Source: Neomicrococcus lactis
Lineage (GTDB): Bacteria > Actinomycetota > Actinomycetes > Actinomycetales > Micrococcaceae
Assembly: GCF_014200305.1 (NCBI RefSeq)
Contig: NZ_JACHBL010000001.1
Coordinates: 372,001 to 436,000, forward strand
Reading direction: 5' to 3'
DNA: 64,000 nucleotides
Shown piece after piece: positions 9,338 through 19,143 of the stretch; position 1 is the stretch's first letter; every line of letters starts with the position of its first letter. The translations under genes and the position numbers were made by a program. A model generated the notes under the pieces. It was not told the DNA's origin. It saw only the letters and a list, made by a program, of their open reading frames with translations, and made no database searches.

Positions 9338-10678
9338 ATGGATCGTCAACAAGAGTTCGTGCTGCGAACCATTGAAGAACGCGATGTTCGTTTTGTGCGC
9401 TTGTGGTTTACAGACGTAGTGGGTTCGCTCAAGTCAGTGGCCCTAGCTCCCGCAGAAGTTGAAGGCGCATTCGAAGAAGGCCTCGGTTTTGATGGTTCCT
9501 CGATTGAGGGTCTGTCCCGCATCTTCGAATCCGACATGCTCGCGCAGCCGGATCCTTCCACCTTCCAGATCTTGCCGTGGCGCAGCGAAATTGAACCCAC
9601 CAGCCGTATGTTCTGCGATATCCAGAACCCAGACGGCACTCCGTCCTCCGCGGATCCGCGCTACGTTCTCAAGCGCCAGCTCAAGATCGCCGGCGACATG
9701 GGCTTCACGTGCTACACGCACCCTGAAATTGAGTTCTACCTTTTGCGTTCGGACGAGATCGGCCAGAATGGCATGCCAGTGCCGGTTGATTACGGTGGGT
9801 ACTTTGACCACGTTCCGGGCGGCGTTGCTCAGGACTTCCGCCGCACCGCAGTGAACATGCTTGAGGCTGTGGGCATTTCGGTGGAGTTCTCCCACCACGA
9901 AGGCGGCCCAGGCCAGAACGAAATCGACTTGCGGTACGCGGACGCTTTGCAGACCGCGGACAACATCATGACGTTCCGCACGGTCATCAAGGAAGTTGCC
10001 TTGATGCAGGGCAGCTACGCAACCTTCATGCCGAAGCCGTTCAAGGAGCACCCGGGCTCTGGCATGCACACCCACTTCTCCCTCTTCGAAGGCGACTCCA
10101 ACGCGTTCTTCGAAGCAGGCCGTGAGTTCCAGCTCTCCAAGACCGCTCGTCACTTCATCGCGGGCATCTTGAAGCACGCCCCAGAATTCACCGCCATCAC
10201 CAACCAGTTCGTGAACTCCTACAAGCGCTTGTGGGGCGGCGGCGAAGCACCGAGCCACTTGTCATGGGGACACAACAACCGTTCCGCTCTGGTCCGCATC
10301 CCGCTGTACAAGCCACACAAGGGTCAGTCCGCTCGTATCGAGTACCGCGGCATTGACTCGGCCGCGAACCCGTACCTCGCTTTCGCGTGCCTCTTGGGCG
10401 CTGGCCTGAAGGGCATCGAGGAAGAGTACGAACTCATGCCAATCGCCGAGGATGACATCTGGAGTCTCTCCACGGCTGAGCGCCGCGCTTCCGGCCACAA
10501 GCCGTTGCCAGGCAGCTTGCATGACGCCATACGCGCGATGGAAGACTCCGAGCTCGTTGCTGACATTCTGGGCGAGCAGGTCTTCCAGTCCTTTTTGCGC
10601 AACAAGCAGGACGAGTGGGATGAGTACCGTCACGACGTGAGCCCGTTCGAGCTGAACCGGTACCTCGGGATTCTCTAA
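9338..10678 (+). CDS. glnA2: type I glutamine synthetase, GlnA2 class
   Basis: ATP-dependent synthesis of glutamine (or a related gamma-glutamyl product) from glutamate and ammonia. The ATG at 9338 with GAGAGGA at 9324-9330 gives 446 residues, the length of mycobacterial GlnA2; an in-frame GTG at 9299 is less likely. Motifs seen: GLGFDGSSIEG, EIEFYLL, ESH-like EFSHHEGGPGQNEIDLRY, KPFKEHPGSGMHTHFSL, NQFVNSYKRL and the glutamate-binding RIEYRGIDSAANPYLAFA. The tyrosine adenylylation segment present in GlnA1 is missing here (EEEYELMPIAEDD instead), so it is probably not controlled by GlnE even though glnE starts three bases after its stop. Confidence 0.95.
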   Translation: MDRQQEFVLRTIEERDVRFVRLWFTDVVGSLKSVALAPAEVEGAFEEGLGFDGSSIEGLSRIFESDMLAQPDPSTFQILPWRSEIEPTSRMFCDIQNPDGTPSSADPRYVLKRQLKIAGDMGFTCYTHPEIEFYLLRSDEIGQNGMPVPVDYGGYFDHVPGGVAQDFRRTAVNMLEAVGISVEFSHHEGGPGQNEIDLRYADALQTADNIMTFRTVIKEVALMQGSYATFMPKPFKEHPGSGMHTHFSLFEGDSNAFFEAGREFQLSKTARHFIAGILKHAPEFTAITNQFVNSYKRLWGGGEAPSHLSWGHNNRSALVRIPLYKPHKGQSARIEYRGIDSAANPYLAFACLLGAGLKGIEEEYELMPIAEDDIWSLSTAERRASGHKPLPGSLHDAIRAMEDSELVADILGEQVFQSFLRNKQDEWDEYRHDVSPFELNRYLGIL

Positions 10679-10681
10679 GCC

Positions 10682-13600
10682 GTGCGTGTCGCGACACAGC
10701 GAGATCTCATCGCGGTTGGCTTCGCCGATATTGAGCGCGCCGAGCGCTTTCTCAAGGCGCGCGAACTCGAATCCGTCTCTCGCGAGGACTTGCTAGAGGC
10801 TCTTTCGTATTGCGCCGATCCGGACAGTGCGCTGTTGCTGTTGGTGCGCATTGCGGAGCGTGAACCGAAGGTTCTCAAGCTCATTGCTCAAGGCGATCGC
10901 AGCATTCCGCTCTTCCGCGTGCTGGGCGCCAGCGAGGCGCTCGGCGAATTCTTAGTGCGACAGCCACGGTATTTGAGCATCGTAGACACGGATCCTCAAG
11001 CGACATTCCGTGCCCGCGAAGCGGCTGAGCTGACGCGCGAACTACTCGAATCCGTCGGCGCCGATCCAGACGCTGAACGTCCGGTTGCCACGATTGTTGG
11101 CACCGAGGGCATTGTTGCTTTGCGCGTGAAGTACCGCGCGCTGCTGTTGGATCTGGCCATGCGCGATCTGTGCTGTGCGGATCCCGAAGTCGCGTTCCCG
11201 CTGGTCGCGGCCGAACTTGCAGACCTCGCCGGCGCCGCGATTTCCGCCGGCCTTGCGCTCGCTCGCGCTGAGGTCATCACTAAAACCTCGCCCGAGGCCG
11301 TGGACGCGTTGCGCCTCGCGGTGATCGGCATGGGCAAATGCGGTGCGCGCGAGCTCAATTACATTTCAGACGTTGACGTCATTTACGTTCACGCGGTGCG
11401 TGACGGCCTGAAGGACGACGGCGCAGCTCACCTTGATGCCGACGCGGCGGCAAAGATGGCGGCACAGTTGGCGACGCTGACTGCTCGTGCCATGAATGCG
11501 TCCGCTCCGGAACCCGGGTTGTGGGAGCTTGACGCGAACCTCCGTCCAGAGGGTAAAGACGGCGCGCTCTCACGCACCCTCGATTCTCACGTGGCCTACT
11601 ACAAGCGCTGGGCGGAGACGTGGGAATTCCAGGCACTACTCAAGGCTCGGTACTTGGCAGGAGACGCGGAGCTCGGCGCAGCGTACGAAGAAGCTGTTGC
11701 CCCCATGATTTGGGTAAGCTCCGAACGCGACGGGTTCGTGGAATCCACTCAAGCGATGCGTCGACGCGTCACGGATAACATTCCTGCCGCTGAGGTCAAC
11801 CGTCAGATCAAGCTGGGACCCGGCGGATTGCGCGACGTCGAGTTCACCGTGCAGCTCTTGCAGTTGGTGCACGGACGCACGGAAGAGTCTCTGCGTGTCC
11901 GCAATACGCTGACCGCCATTGATGAGCTGGCTGAAGCCGGATACATGAGCCGGGCCGATGCCGCAAATTTTGGTGGCGCGTACCGCTTCCTGCGAGTTCT
12001 GGAACATCGTATTCAGCTCACGCGTTTGCGCCGCACGCACTTGATGCCTACCAAGCCTGACGCGATGCGTACGATCGCCCGAGCTTCGCAGGGGCTCGGT
12101 ATTCCGGGATGGATCTCGACGGACGAAATGCTCACGCGTTGGCAGGCGACCAAGCGCGAAGTGCGTGGCTTGCACGAGAAGATCTTCTACCGACCGCTCT
12201 TGGCGACGGCCGCGAACTTGTCTGCCGACGAGATTCGCTTGACCCCTGAAGCTGCTCAGGCGCGCTTGAAGGCACTCGGTTACGCAGATCCTAAGGGCGC
12301 CATGCGCCACATTGAGTCGCTGACCTCTGGCGTTAGTCGCCGCTCGGCGCTCCAACGGCAGTTGCTCCCCATCCTGCTGGGATGGATCGCCGAAGGCGTG
12401 GATCCCGATGCCGGACTCTTGGGCTTCCGTCGATTGTCCGAGGCCCTCGGTGACTCTCACTGGTTCTTGGGCATGCTGCGAGATTCGCCAGCCGGTGCTC
12501 AGCGATTGTGCACCATCCTGTCCTCGAGCCGCTTCATCACGGACCTCCTCGAGGTTTCGCCCGAGTCCGCAGCGTGGCTCGGCAACGACGCGGACCTCGA
12601 ACCGCAGCCGTTCGACAAGCTGTGGTCAGAGATTTCCTCCAAGCTGGGACGCCACAAAGATCACGAAAAGCGTCTGCGCCTCATTCGCCTGATCCGCCGC
12701 CGTGAACTCTTGCGCATCGCGCTTGCAGACTCTGCGCGGCTCATCGATCAAGATGAAGTGGGCAAGGCTCTCTCGGATGTTGACCGTGCCGCCGTTCTGG
12801 GCATTCTGCGAGTTGCAGAGCAAGAGGAATACTCGCAGTCTGAGAAGATCACCGAGCTTTTGATCGTCGCGATGGGTCGCCAAGGCGGACGCGAAATTGG
12901 CTACGGTTCTGACGTAGACGTCATGTATGTGCACCGGCCGTTGCCAGATGTCGACGAGCAAGAAGCTCAGCAACAAGCACTGCGCATCGTGGGCAACGTC
13001 CAGCATTACGTCAACATTCCGCTCAAGCCAGCCATTCTGGCAGAACCGAAACTCGAAGTGGACGCGGACCTGCGCCCCGAAGGCCGTCAAGGACCGCTCG
13101 TGCGTACTCTCGACGCTTACCGTGAGTACTACTCGCGCTGGTCCAGAGTCTGGGAAACTCAAGCACTCTTGCGCGCCCGCCCGCTCGGTGGCTCGGATAA
13201 GGTCGCGAACGAATTCTTTGAACTCGTGGACAGCGTTCGGTATGCCTCGGCAATAACGCCGAGCGACGTCGTCGAAATCCGAAGAATCAAAGCGCGCGTG
13301 GAAGCTGAACGCATGCCACGCGGCGCCGATCCATCGCGGCAGCTCAAGCTGGGCCGCGGCGGTTTGAGTGACGTCGAGTGGCTAGTGCAGTCTCTGCAGC
13401 TCATTCACACCAAGGCCTACCCGGCGCTGCGCACCACGTCCACGCGTGCCGCGCTGAAGGCGCTCAAGGACGCCGAGTTGCTACCAGCGGCGGATGTCGA
13501 GGTGCTGGACCATGCTTGGGTGCTTGCCACGCGCATTCGTTGCGCCAACATCATCGTGTCTGGACGCGCATCGGACCAGTTGCCGCGCAACATCCGCGAC

Positions 13601-13726
13601 ATGGAGGCTGCGGCACGCTGGTGCGGTTATGCCTCCGGAAACGCAGCCAAGCTCGAGGACGACTACTTGAAGTCAGCCCGCCGTGCGCGAGTCGTCTTCG
13701 AGAAGCACTTCTACGCCGACGAATAA
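10682..13726 (+). CDS. glnE: bifunctional glutamine synthetase adenylyltransferase/deadenylase
   Basis: Controls glutamine synthetase by attaching AMP to, and removing it from, a tyrosine on GlnA1. The protein has 1014 residues and two nucleotidyltransferase domains, each with the G/S-D-x-D metal-binding motif: ISDVDVIYVH near residue 229 in the N-terminal (adenylyl-removing) half and GSDVDVMYVH near residue 742 in the C-terminal (adenylylating) half. Each is followed by a DLRPEG-like motif (ANLRPEGKDG, ADLRPEGRQG) and a helical GlnD-PII-uridylyltransferase-type region (GPGGLRDVEF, GRGGLSDVEW). GTG at 10682, three bases after the glnA2 stop, indicates an operon. Its substrate, GlnA1, lies convergently at 14279-15703. 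Confidence 0.97.
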   Translation: MRVATQRDLIAVGFADIERAERFLKARELESVSREDLLEALSYCADPDSALLLLVRIAEREPKVLKLIAQGDRSIPLFRVLGASEALGEFLVRQPRYLSIVDTDPQATFRAREAAELTRELLESVGADPDAERPVATIVGTEGIVALRVKYRALLLDLAMRDLCCADPEVAFPLVAAELADLAGAAISAGLALARAEVITKTSPEAVDALRLAVIGMGKCGARELNYISDVDVIYVHAVRDGLKDDGAAHLDADAAAKMAAQLATLTARAMNASAPEPGLWELDANLRPEGKDGALSRTLDSHVAYYKRWAETWEFQALLKARYLAGDAELGAAYEEAVAPMIWVSSERDGFVESTQAMRRRVTDNIPAAEVNRQIKLGPGGLRDVEFTVQLLQLVHGRTEESLRVRNTLTAIDELAEAGYMSRADAANFGGAYRFLRVLEHRIQLTRLRRTHLMPTKPDAMRTIARASQGLGIPGWISTDEMLTRWQATKREVRGLHEKIFYRPLLATAANLSADEIRLTPEAAQARLKALGYADPKGAMRHIESLTSGVSRRSALQRQLLPILLGWIAEGVDPDAGLLGFRRLSEALGDSHWFLGMLRDSPAGAQRLCTILSSSRFITDLLEVSPESAAWLGNDADLEPQPFDKLWSEISSKLGRHKDHEKRLRLIRLIRRRELLRIALADSARLIDQDEVGKALSDVDRAAVLGILRVAEQEEYSQSEKITELLIVAMGRQGGREIGYGSDVDVMYVHRPLPDVDEQEAQQQALRIVGNVQHYVNIPLKPAILAEPKLEVDADLRPEGRQGPLVRTLDAYREYYSRWSRVWETQALLRARPLGGSDKVANEFFELVDSVRYASAITPSDVVEIRRIKARVEAERMPRGADPSRQLKLGRGGLSDVEWLVQSLQLIHTKAYPALRTTSTRAALKALKDAELLPAADVEVLDHAWVLATRIRCANIIVSGRASDQLPRNIRDMEAAARWCGYASGNAAKLEDDYLKSARRARVVFEKHFYADE

Positions 13727-13760
13727 ACGCCATTCATCAAACACTCAAAGGGGAGTCACC

Positions 13761-14108
13761 GTGAAGCAGACGCGTGAACAGATCGACCGATTCATCGCCA
13801 CCATGGAGCGCCAGACAGTCGAGGGCGAGACGAAGTTTGCCGTGCACGAAGTGATTCGTGACGGAAACCTCTCACAAATGCTCGTTTACCTGGCTGAGGG
13901 TGGCGCGCTCTCTGATCACCCGAAGCCACCGGCGGCAGCGCTCCAAGTGCTTCGTGGTGCCATCACAGTGTCCTGGACTGATGAACAGGGCCAGAGCCAG
14001 CATGAAGGCGTTGCCGAAGGAGGGCTGTTCGTGCTGCCCAACGCGGTACACAACGTCACGGGTGACGGGGGAGCGGCGTGCTTCCTGTTGACCCGTGTTC
14101 GCGGCTAG
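13761..14108 (+). CDS. single-domain cupin protein
   Basis: A 115-residue protein of unknown role. The GTG start at 13761 is preceded by AAAGGGGAG. The beta-barrel cupin pattern is visible: GGALSDHPKPPAAALQVLRG corresponds to motif 1 and GGLFVLPNAVHNVTGDGGAA to motif 2 with a His near the end, but the usual G-x5-H-x-H-x3-4-E triad is incomplete (a single His in each motif), so metal binding is uncertain. It sits 34 bases after glnE and before a strong terminator, so it is probably the third gene of the glnA2-glnE transcript. No function is proposed. Confidence 0.8.
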   Translation: MKQTREQIDRFIATMERQTVEGETKFAVHEVIRDGNLSQMLVYLAEGGALSDHPKPPAAALQVLRGAITVSWTDEQGQSQHEGVAEGGLFVLPNAVHNVTGDGGAACFLLTRVRG

Positions 14109-14188
14109 GCCGCACGAGGTGGGGCGGCGGCATGGTACTTCATAACTGACATCTCAGTTGCCTACAGCGCGGCACTGACGACATCAAC

Positions 14189-14245
14189 AAAAAAGTCCGC
14201 CCGCCAAGCCCAGCGTGAAAGCTGGAAATGGCGGGCGGATTTTTT
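14189..14245. terminator. bidirectional intrinsic terminator between cupin gene and glnA1
   Basis: An 11-bp GC-rich stem (14196-14206 with 14229-14239), inner CAGC/GCTG pairing, six T at 14240-14245 on the plus strand and six A at 14189-14194, giving a U tract on both transcripts. It separates the convergent cupin gene and glnA1. Confidence 0.9.
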
Positions 14246-14278
14246 GCAATCAGTGCGAGAGTGAATTTCGCGGGCTAA

Positions 14279-15703
14279 TTAGCAGCCGTAGTACAGCTCG
14301 AACTCGTAAGGGTTCGGACGGATGGAGAGCGGGAGGATTTCGTTCTCGCGCTTGTACTCGATCCAGGTGCGGATGAGGTCTTCGGTGAAGACGTCGCCTG
14401 CAAGCAAGAACTCGTAGTCGTTCTCGAGTGCTTCAAGAGCTTCTTCGAGGGAACCTGGAGCCTTCTGGATGTCCTTGGCCTCTTCTGGTGGAAGCTCGTA
14501 GAGGTCCTTGTCGATCGGATCTGCAGGCTCGATGCGGTTCTTGATGCCGTCGAGGCCAGCCATGAGCTGAGCAGCGAACGCCAAGTAGGGGTTGCACGAT
14601 GGGTCCGGCGCACGGAATTCGATGCGCTTTGCCTTCGGGTTGGAGCCCGTGATCGGGATACGGATACCGGCGGACCGGTTACCCTGCGAGTACACCATGT
14701 TGACCGGAGCTTCGAAGCCCTTGACCAAACGGCGGTAGGAGTTCACGGTTGGGTTCGTGAAAGCCAAGACAGCGGAAGCGTGCTTGAGCAAGCCGCCGAT
14801 GTACCAGCGAGCGATGTCAGAGAGGCCTGCGTAGCCCTTCTCGTCGTAGAACAAAGGCTCACCGTTTGCCCAGAGCGACTGGTGGCAGTGCATGCCGGAA
14901 CCGTTGTCACCGAAGACTGGCTTTGGCATGAAGGTTGCGGTCTTGCCCCACTGATCAGCAACGTTCTTGACGATGTACTTGAACTTCAAGATGTCGTCAG
15001 CAGCGTGCGTGAGGGTGTCGAACTTGTAGTTGATTTCTGCCTGGCCGGCGGATCCAACTTCGTGGTGAGCGCGCTCAACCTCAAGGCCTGCAGCTGCAAG
15101 CTCAAGGGAGATGGCGTCACGGAGGTCAGCCTGCTTGTCGACTGGCGAAACTGGGAAGTAGCCACCCTTCTTGGGCGTCTTGTAGCCCAAGTTGCCGCCT
15201 TCTTCTTCGCGGCCGGTGTTCCAGTAAGCCTCTTCGGAATCCAGCTTGTAGAAAGAACCCTGTGGGCTGGACTCGTACTGGATGTTGTCGAAGACGAAGA
15301 ATTCGGCTTCAGGAGCGAAGAACGCGGTGTCGGCGATGCCGGTGGAAGCCAAGTAAGCTTCAGCGCGCTCTGCGACGCCACGTGGGTCGCGGTGGTACGG
15401 ATCGCCCGTACGTGGGTTCACGATCGAGAAGTTCAATGCAAGGGTCTTCTCGACACGGAACGTGTCGATGAATGCAGTGGTTGGATCTGGGATCAACTGC
15501 ATATCGGATTCGGCGATGCCCTGGAATCCGCGAATCGAGGAACCGTCAAAGAGCTGACCATTCTCGAAGAATTCAGCGTCAACCGTGCTGGCCGGAACGT
15601 TGAAGTGCTGCTGCACACCGGGAAGGTCAGTGAATCGAATATCGACAAACTTGACGTCCTCGTCCTTGATGAACTTGAGGACTTCGTCCGCGTTTTTGAA
15701 CAT
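14279..15703 (-). CDS. glnA: type I glutamine synthetase, GlnA1 (adenylylation-controlled)
   Basis: Main ammonia-assimilating glutamine synthetase, 474 residues, the GSI-beta length. Motifs: [71 protein letters not shown] and [17 protein letters not shown]. Tyr402 in [11 protein letters not shown] is the site expected to be adenylylated by GlnE, encoded nearby. A good ribosome site (AGGAGC) lies nine or so bases before ATG. It is a single gene ending at a shared terminator and starting divergently from the RDD protein; I could not identify a convincing GlnR or AmtR box in the 165-base promoter region. Confidence 0.98.
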   Translation of the reverse strand: MFKNADEVLKFIKDEDVKFVDIRFTDLPGVQQHFNVPASTVDAEFFENGQLFDGSSIRGFQGIAESDMQLIPDPTTAFIDTFRVEKTLALNFSIVNPRTGDPYHRDPRGVAERAEAYLASTGIADTAFFAPEAEFFVFDNIQYESSPQGSFYKLDSEEAYWNTGREEEGGNLGYKTPKKGGYFPVSPVDKQADLRDAISLELAAAGLEVERAHHEVGSAGQAEINYKFDTLTHAADDILKFKYIVKNVADQWGKTATFMPKPVFGDNGSGMHCHQSLWANGEPLFYDEKGYAGLSDIARWYIGGLLKHASAVLAFTNPTVNSYRRLVKGFEAPVNMVYSQGNRSAGIRIPITGSNPKAKRIEFRAPDPSCNPYLAFAAQLMAGLDGIKNRIEPADPIDKDLYELPPEEAKDIQKAPGSLEEALEALENDYEFLLAGDVFTEDLIRTWIEYKRENEILPLSIRPNPYEFELYYGC

Positions 15704-15855
15704 CTACTTGCTCCTGTTGTTACAGAGAATGTGGACCTGTCGGCCCCCGTGAGGAAGCATACTTTCTCGCCCCTTCATTGCATACCACCGTACTAACAAC
15801 CAGTTAAGTGTGTGTATCGCGATTGTTTCCGGGAGGTTACAAGACTCAAATTCGA

Positions 15856-15861
15856 TAAGCT
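15856..15861 (+). promoter_or_regulatory. -10 box of the RDD gene, leaderless arrangement
   Basis: TAAGCT, then seven bases, then ATG at 15869. This is the main reason for choosing 15869 rather than upstream in-frame GTG at 15812. Confidence 0.45.
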
Positions 15862-15868
15862 CGTTCTC

Positions 15869-16345
15869 ATGGCAAGAAACGGTGGCTCCAATGAAAAAAA
15901 TAATGAACCAATTAATCGTCAGGATGTTGGTTCGTGGTTGGACGGTCCGCCGCAGCTGAATCAGCAAGAATACCCAGGTCAGCGCCTTGGACGGCCGGCC
16001 GATGGTCCCGGCAGCATCGCAAGATTCCCACGACGCGTCGGCGCGATTGTGATCGACTGGGGCTTAGCGATGGCCATTTCCGCATTGTTCTTCAACTATG
16101 ACTCCATAGTGACGTTGCTCATATTCGTGGCCATGCAGATCCTTTTTGTCGGCGTAACCGGACATTCTGTTGGTCATCGTGCCTTCGGGATGCAGGTACA
16201 AAAGCTGGACGGCACAGGCTCCTATTTCCTGGCAGGCGCCATCCGCTCGCTGCTGCTAGCGCTCGTGGTGCCGGCGTTCATTATTGATGCCGACCAGCGT
16301 GGAATGCATGACCGTGCAGTGAACACGGTGTTGGTCCGGATCTAG
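15869..16345 (+). CDS. RDD-family membrane protein
   Basis: A 158-residue protein with a polar N-terminus of about 60 residues and an RDD domain: FPRRVGAIVIDWGLAMAIS opens the first membrane segment with the signature Arg-Asp pair, a second hydrophobic stretch (TLLIFVAMQILFVGVTG) leads to GHSVGHRAFGMQVQKLDG, and a third follows in SLLLALVVPAFIID, ending in DQRGMHDRAVNTVLV, the conserved C-terminal RDD signature. RDD proteins are small integral membrane proteins, some linked to ion transport, but this one has no assigned function. A homologue lies beside glnA1 and a DUF4191 gene in mycobacteria (Rv2219A region), matching the order here. Confidence 0.9.
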   Translation: MARNGGSNEKNNEPINRQDVGSWLDGPPQLNQQEYPGQRLGRPADGPGSIARFPRRVGAIVIDWGLAMAISALFFNYDSIVTLLIFVAMQILFVGVTGHSVGHRAFGMQVQKLDGTGSYFLAGAIRSLLLALVVPAFIIDADQRGMHDRAVNTVLVRI

Positions 16346-16406
16346 ATTTCATAATATGACGGCGGTCTCGGCACAAACGTTCTTGAGGAAACAAACGCCT
16401 GACACA

Positions 16407-16446
16407 AAAAAGTGGCGGGGTGCACCATCAACTGGTGCACCCCGCT
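16407..16446 (-). terminator. terminator of the DUF4191 gene
   Basis: Perfect 13-bp stem (16416-16428 with 16434-16446) and a five-base loop. Six A precede it on the plus strand (16407-16412), so the U tract belongs to the minus-strand transcript; it may also stop the convergent RDD transcript. Confidence 0.85.
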
Positions 16447-16464
16447 ACGTATATGTTCGAAAGT

Positions 16465-17223
16465 TTAGCGGCCTCGCATCGCACGGCGGTCCGGGCGAGC
16501 CTTCATTGGGTCAATGCCCTTAGGGATTGGCAGACGAGCGCTTGGCAACGTAGAGATACGCATATCCACTGCGTGCACTTCGTCCTTCGTGATGGACTTC
16601 GGAAGCTTCTTCATGACCTTTGCAACGTCAGCCAAAGGCGTCTGTCCCTCGAGGGAACCTGCATTGATGACATGGATAGGCACGTTAGGCAACACGCGGC
16701 TCATACGGCGCTTTTCGCCATCTACTAGCGGACGGACACGGTTGGTAGGACCTTCGGTCACAAGAACAACACCCGGGCGGCCAATTCCTAAGAACACCAA
16801 GTCCTGCGTGCGTGGGTTGATGGCAACAGGCTGTTCCTTTAAGATCCAGCCCCGACGCAATACAGACATGGCTGCACCTGCGGCACCCTGGCGTCCCTCC
16901 AACTGAGAAAAGGCGGCACGCTCAGCGCGGCGGGACATGATCCACACAGCGGCCAGAAGACCCAGCGGGATACCTATCAAGAGGCCGGTGATCCAGTTGT
17001 TGAGCAACAAGCCAACGAGCAATCCCACGGCAACTACGGCGAGGAATGCCAGCAGCATGATCCACACAACCGTGGGGTCTTCGCGGCGCGTCATTTGGAA
17101 GACTTGGCCAAACTGACGGAAGCGGCCGGGCTGTTTTTCAGCCTTTTCCGCCTTGGGTTTGCGATTGAACAAACTGCGGCGTGGTTCTGCCGCGGAAGTA
17201 TCTTGGGGATTGCGAGAAGCCAT
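16465..17223 (-). CDS. DUF4191 membrane protein
   Basis: A 252-residue protein with a basic cytoplasmic N-terminus (about 45 residues), two adjoining membrane segments near residues 52-70 and 74-94 (WIMLLAFLAVVAVGLLVGLL, then TGLLIGIPLGLLAAVWI), and a soluble C-terminal domain with GWILKEQPVAINPRTQDLVF and IGRPGVVLVTEGP. This is the DUF4191 pattern found throughout actinobacteria beside lipA-lipB and glnA1. The function is unknown. A TAGAAT box lies eight bases before the ATG, so the leader is at most a few bases long. Confidence 0.92.
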   Translation of the reverse strand: MASRNPQDTSAAEPRRSLFNRKPKAEKAEKQPGRFRQFGQVFQMTRREDPTVVWIMLLAFLAVVAVGLLVGLLLNNWITGLLIGIPLGLLAAVWIMSRRAERAAFSQLEGRQGAAGAAMSVLRRGWILKEQPVAINPRTQDLVFLGIGRPGVVLVTEGPTNRVRPLVDGEKRRMSRVLPNVPIHVINAGSLEGQTPLADVAKVMKKLPKSITKDEVHAVDMRISTLPSARLPIPKGIDPMKARPDRRAMRGR

Positions 17224-17231
17224 AATGGCTT

Positions 17232-17237
17232 ATTCTA
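17232..17237 (-). promoter_or_regulatory. -10 box of the DUF4191 gene
   Basis: TAGAAT on the minus strand, eight bases ahead of ATG at 17223; a leaderless or nearly leaderless start. Confidence 0.45.
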
Positions 17238-17277
17238 CGGTAGCGCGAGCCGAAAGTGCGCTAGTCGTTAAGCAAGA

Positions 17278-17310
17278 ATGGGACCGGCTGCTTCAAGCGA
17301 CCGATCCCAT
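17278..17310 (-). terminator. possible imperfect terminator after lipA
   Basis: Six-bp stem ATGGGA/TCCCAT (17278-17283 with 17305-17310) extended by CGG/CCG after a mismatch. It follows lipA on the minus strand by about 20 bases but has no clear U tract. Confidence 0.35.
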
Positions 17311-17328
17311 CCATAAACTCACGAAGCG

Positions 17329-18333
17329 TTAGCTGCTAGCCACCAACGTTGCAGCTTCCTGCCGCGTGCTTCCTGAATCCTCAATATGTGCCAGCTCAGC
17401 GGGAATTTCGCGTCCCTTGCTACGCATAGCGCGGGCCCACAAACGGCCGGCGCGGTAGGAAGAACGCACCAACGGTCCGGACATGACGCCCAAGAAACCA
17501 ATCTCTTCGGCTTCATCAGAGATGTCCACGAATTCCTGTGGCTTGACCCAACGCTCCACTGGGTGGTGACGCTCGGTAGGACGCAAGTACTGCGTGATCG
17601 TGATCAAGTCGCAGCCAGCGTCGTGGAGATCGCGCAAAGCCTCAGAAACTTCTTCGCGCGTTTCACCCATGCCCAGAATCAGGTTGGACTTGGTGATCAT
17701 GCCCAGTTCGCGGCCAATGCTCAAGACCTCGAGTGAACGTTCGTAGCGGAACGCCGGACGGATGGACTTGAACAACCGCGGAACGGTCTCGAGGTTGTGT
17801 GCGTACACCTCAGGGGCAGATGCGCAGATCTCTTCGAGGTACTCGCGCTTGCCGGAGAAGTCCGGGATCAAGAGCTCTACACCGGTGTTCGGGTTGAGTT
17901 CGTGAATCTTGCGAACGGTCTCGGCATAGAGCCAGGTTCCTTCGTCGGCGAGATCGTCGCGTGCAACACCGGTGACGGTGGCGTAGCGAAGTCCCATCTG
18001 GCGGACGGACTCTGCCACGCGAAGCGGCTCCGTGGCGTCCAGCGGGGAAGGCTTGCCGGTGTGAATCTGGCAGAAGTCGCAACGACGCGTGCACTCGGAA
18101 CCGCCGATGAGGAAGGTTGCTTCCTTGTCTTCCCAGCATTCAAAGATGTTGGGGCAGCCAGCTTCTTCACACACGGTGTGCAAGTTCTCGCCCTGCACCA
18201 GCTTCTTGAGGCCCACATACTCGGGACCGATGTTTACCTTCGCCTTGATCCACTCAGGCTTACGTTCAACGGGCGTCTGTGCGTTGCGCGCTTCGATGCG
18301 CAGCATGCGACGTCCTTCGGGTGCCGGGCTCAT
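17329..18333 (-). CDS. lipA: lipoyl synthase (radical SAM)
   Basis: Inserts two sulfur atoms into protein-bound octanoyl groups to form lipoyl cofactors, here probably for the SucB-type E2 protein at 25466-27337 and the glycine-cleavage H protein. The protein has 334 residues. Both iron-sulfur cluster motifs are visible: [12 protein letters not shown] for the auxiliary cluster and CTRRCDFC for the radical-SAM cluster, with RSSYRAG near the C-terminus supplying the conserved Ser ligand. The ATG overlaps the lipB stop by four bases (ATGA), so lipB-lipA form a coupled operon. Confidence 0.98.
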   Translation of the reverse strand: MSPAPEGRRMLRIEARNAQTPVERKPEWIKAKVNIGPEYVGLKKLVQGENLHTVCEEAGCPNIFECWEDKEATFLIGGSECTRRCDFCQIHTGKPSPLDATEPLRVAESVRQMGLRYATVTGVARDDLADEGTWLYAETVRKIHELNPNTGVELLIPDFSGKREYLEEICASAPEVYAHNLETVPRLFKSIRPAFRYERSLEVLSIGRELGMITKSNLILGMGETREEVSEALRDLHDAGCDLITITQYLRPTERHHPVERWVKPQEFVDISDEAEEIGFLGVMSGPLVRSSYRAGRLWARAMRSKGREIPAELAHIEDSGSTRQEAATLVASS

Positions 18334-19028
18334 GCGTTGATTCCTTCCGTCTGAGGTACGTCGGTCTCGATAGCTGACTGGTTCTTCATCAGCGGAGTAA
18401 GTAGTTTGACCAATTCTTCGGCGACGCGATCCACCACGTCAGACGGTGTGACCGTCTTGCCCGCTTCGAGGGAAATGGTGGTGACGCCGGCGTCCGTGAT
18501 GCCGCACGGAACAATGATGTTGTACGGGTCGATGCTGTGGGAGCAATTGAGAGCAAAACCGTGCATCGTGACACCATGATCCACGCGGATTCCAATGGCT
18601 GCAATCTTGCGGTCTGGAGTGATTCCGTCACCCACAATCCAGACGCCGGAGCGGCCCTTGACGCGCTCACCCTTCACTCCGTAGTCGGCGATGACATTGA
18701 TGAGGGCCTGTTCGAGCGTCTCAACGTACGGGCGGATTCCGGCTTTGTCGGCCAGTTCAATAATCGGATAACCCACGAGCTGCCCCGGGCCATGCCACGT
18801 CAGCAGGCCGCCACGGTCCACGTCGATCACCGGCGTGCCATCGGTAGGGCGGTCTTGCTCTTCCGTGCGTTTGCCTGCCGTATAGACGGCATCATGCTCG
18901 AGAAGGAAGATTTCTGGCGATTGGGAGTGATTCGCCACGGCTTCATGGGTCTTCTTTTGGAGATCCCAAGCCTCTTGATAAGGAACGAAGTTCGGATCAA
19001 GTCCCAACACCGTTGTCGTTGGATTCAT
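18330..19028 (-). CDS. lipB: lipoyl(octanoyl) transferase
   Basis: Transfers octanoate from acyl carrier protein to the lipoyl domains of target enzymes, giving LipA its substrate. The protein has 232 residues. Visible motifs: [26 protein letters not shown] with the catalytic Lys, and [10 protein letters not shown] with the catalytic Cys. The ATG follows a TAGGCT box by seven bases without a ribosome site. First gene of the lipB-lipA pair. Confidence 0.97.
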   Translation of the reverse strand: MNPTTTVLGLDPNFVPYQEAWDLQKKTHEAVANHSQSPEIFLLEHDAVYTAGKRTEEQDRPTDGTPVIDVDRGGLLTWHGPGQLVGYPIIELADKAGIRPYVETLEQALINVIADYGVKGERVKGRSGVWIVGDGITPDRKIAAIGIRVDHGVTMHGFALNCSHSIDPYNIIVPCGITDAGVTTISLEAGKTVTPSDVVDRVAEELVKLLTPLMKNQSAIETDVPQTEGINA

Positions 19029-19035
19029 GCGCTCC

Positions 19036-19041
19036 AGCCTA
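19036..19041 (-). promoter_or_regulatory. -10 box of lipB, leaderless arrangement
   Basis: TAGGCT on the minus strand, seven bases before ATG at 19028, with no ribosome site in between. Confidence 0.5.
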
Positions 19042-19131
19042 GTCGTGTGTGCCCCAAAGGCTTAATTCCTTACGACGTTTGGGGCGTGGTGGTGCCTGTG
19101 GATAACTTCTGCAGGGTTCTCAATTCTGGGC

Positions 19132-19137
19132 AAGACT
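19132..19137 (+). promoter_or_regulatory. weak -10 box of the kinase-like gene
   Basis: AAGACT, six bases before ATG at 19144, the same spacing as the better TAGACT boxes in this window but with A for the first T. Confidence 0.3.
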
Positions 19138-19143
19138 AGTGCC

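Noticed and set aside
14780-15796. 338-codon plus-strand frame over glnA1
   Set aside because: Antisense shadow of a fully recognisable glutamine synthetase.
15704-15868. Possible GlnR or AmtR boxes upstream of glnA1
   Set aside because: Single GTTAC-like words occur but no correctly spaced pair was found.
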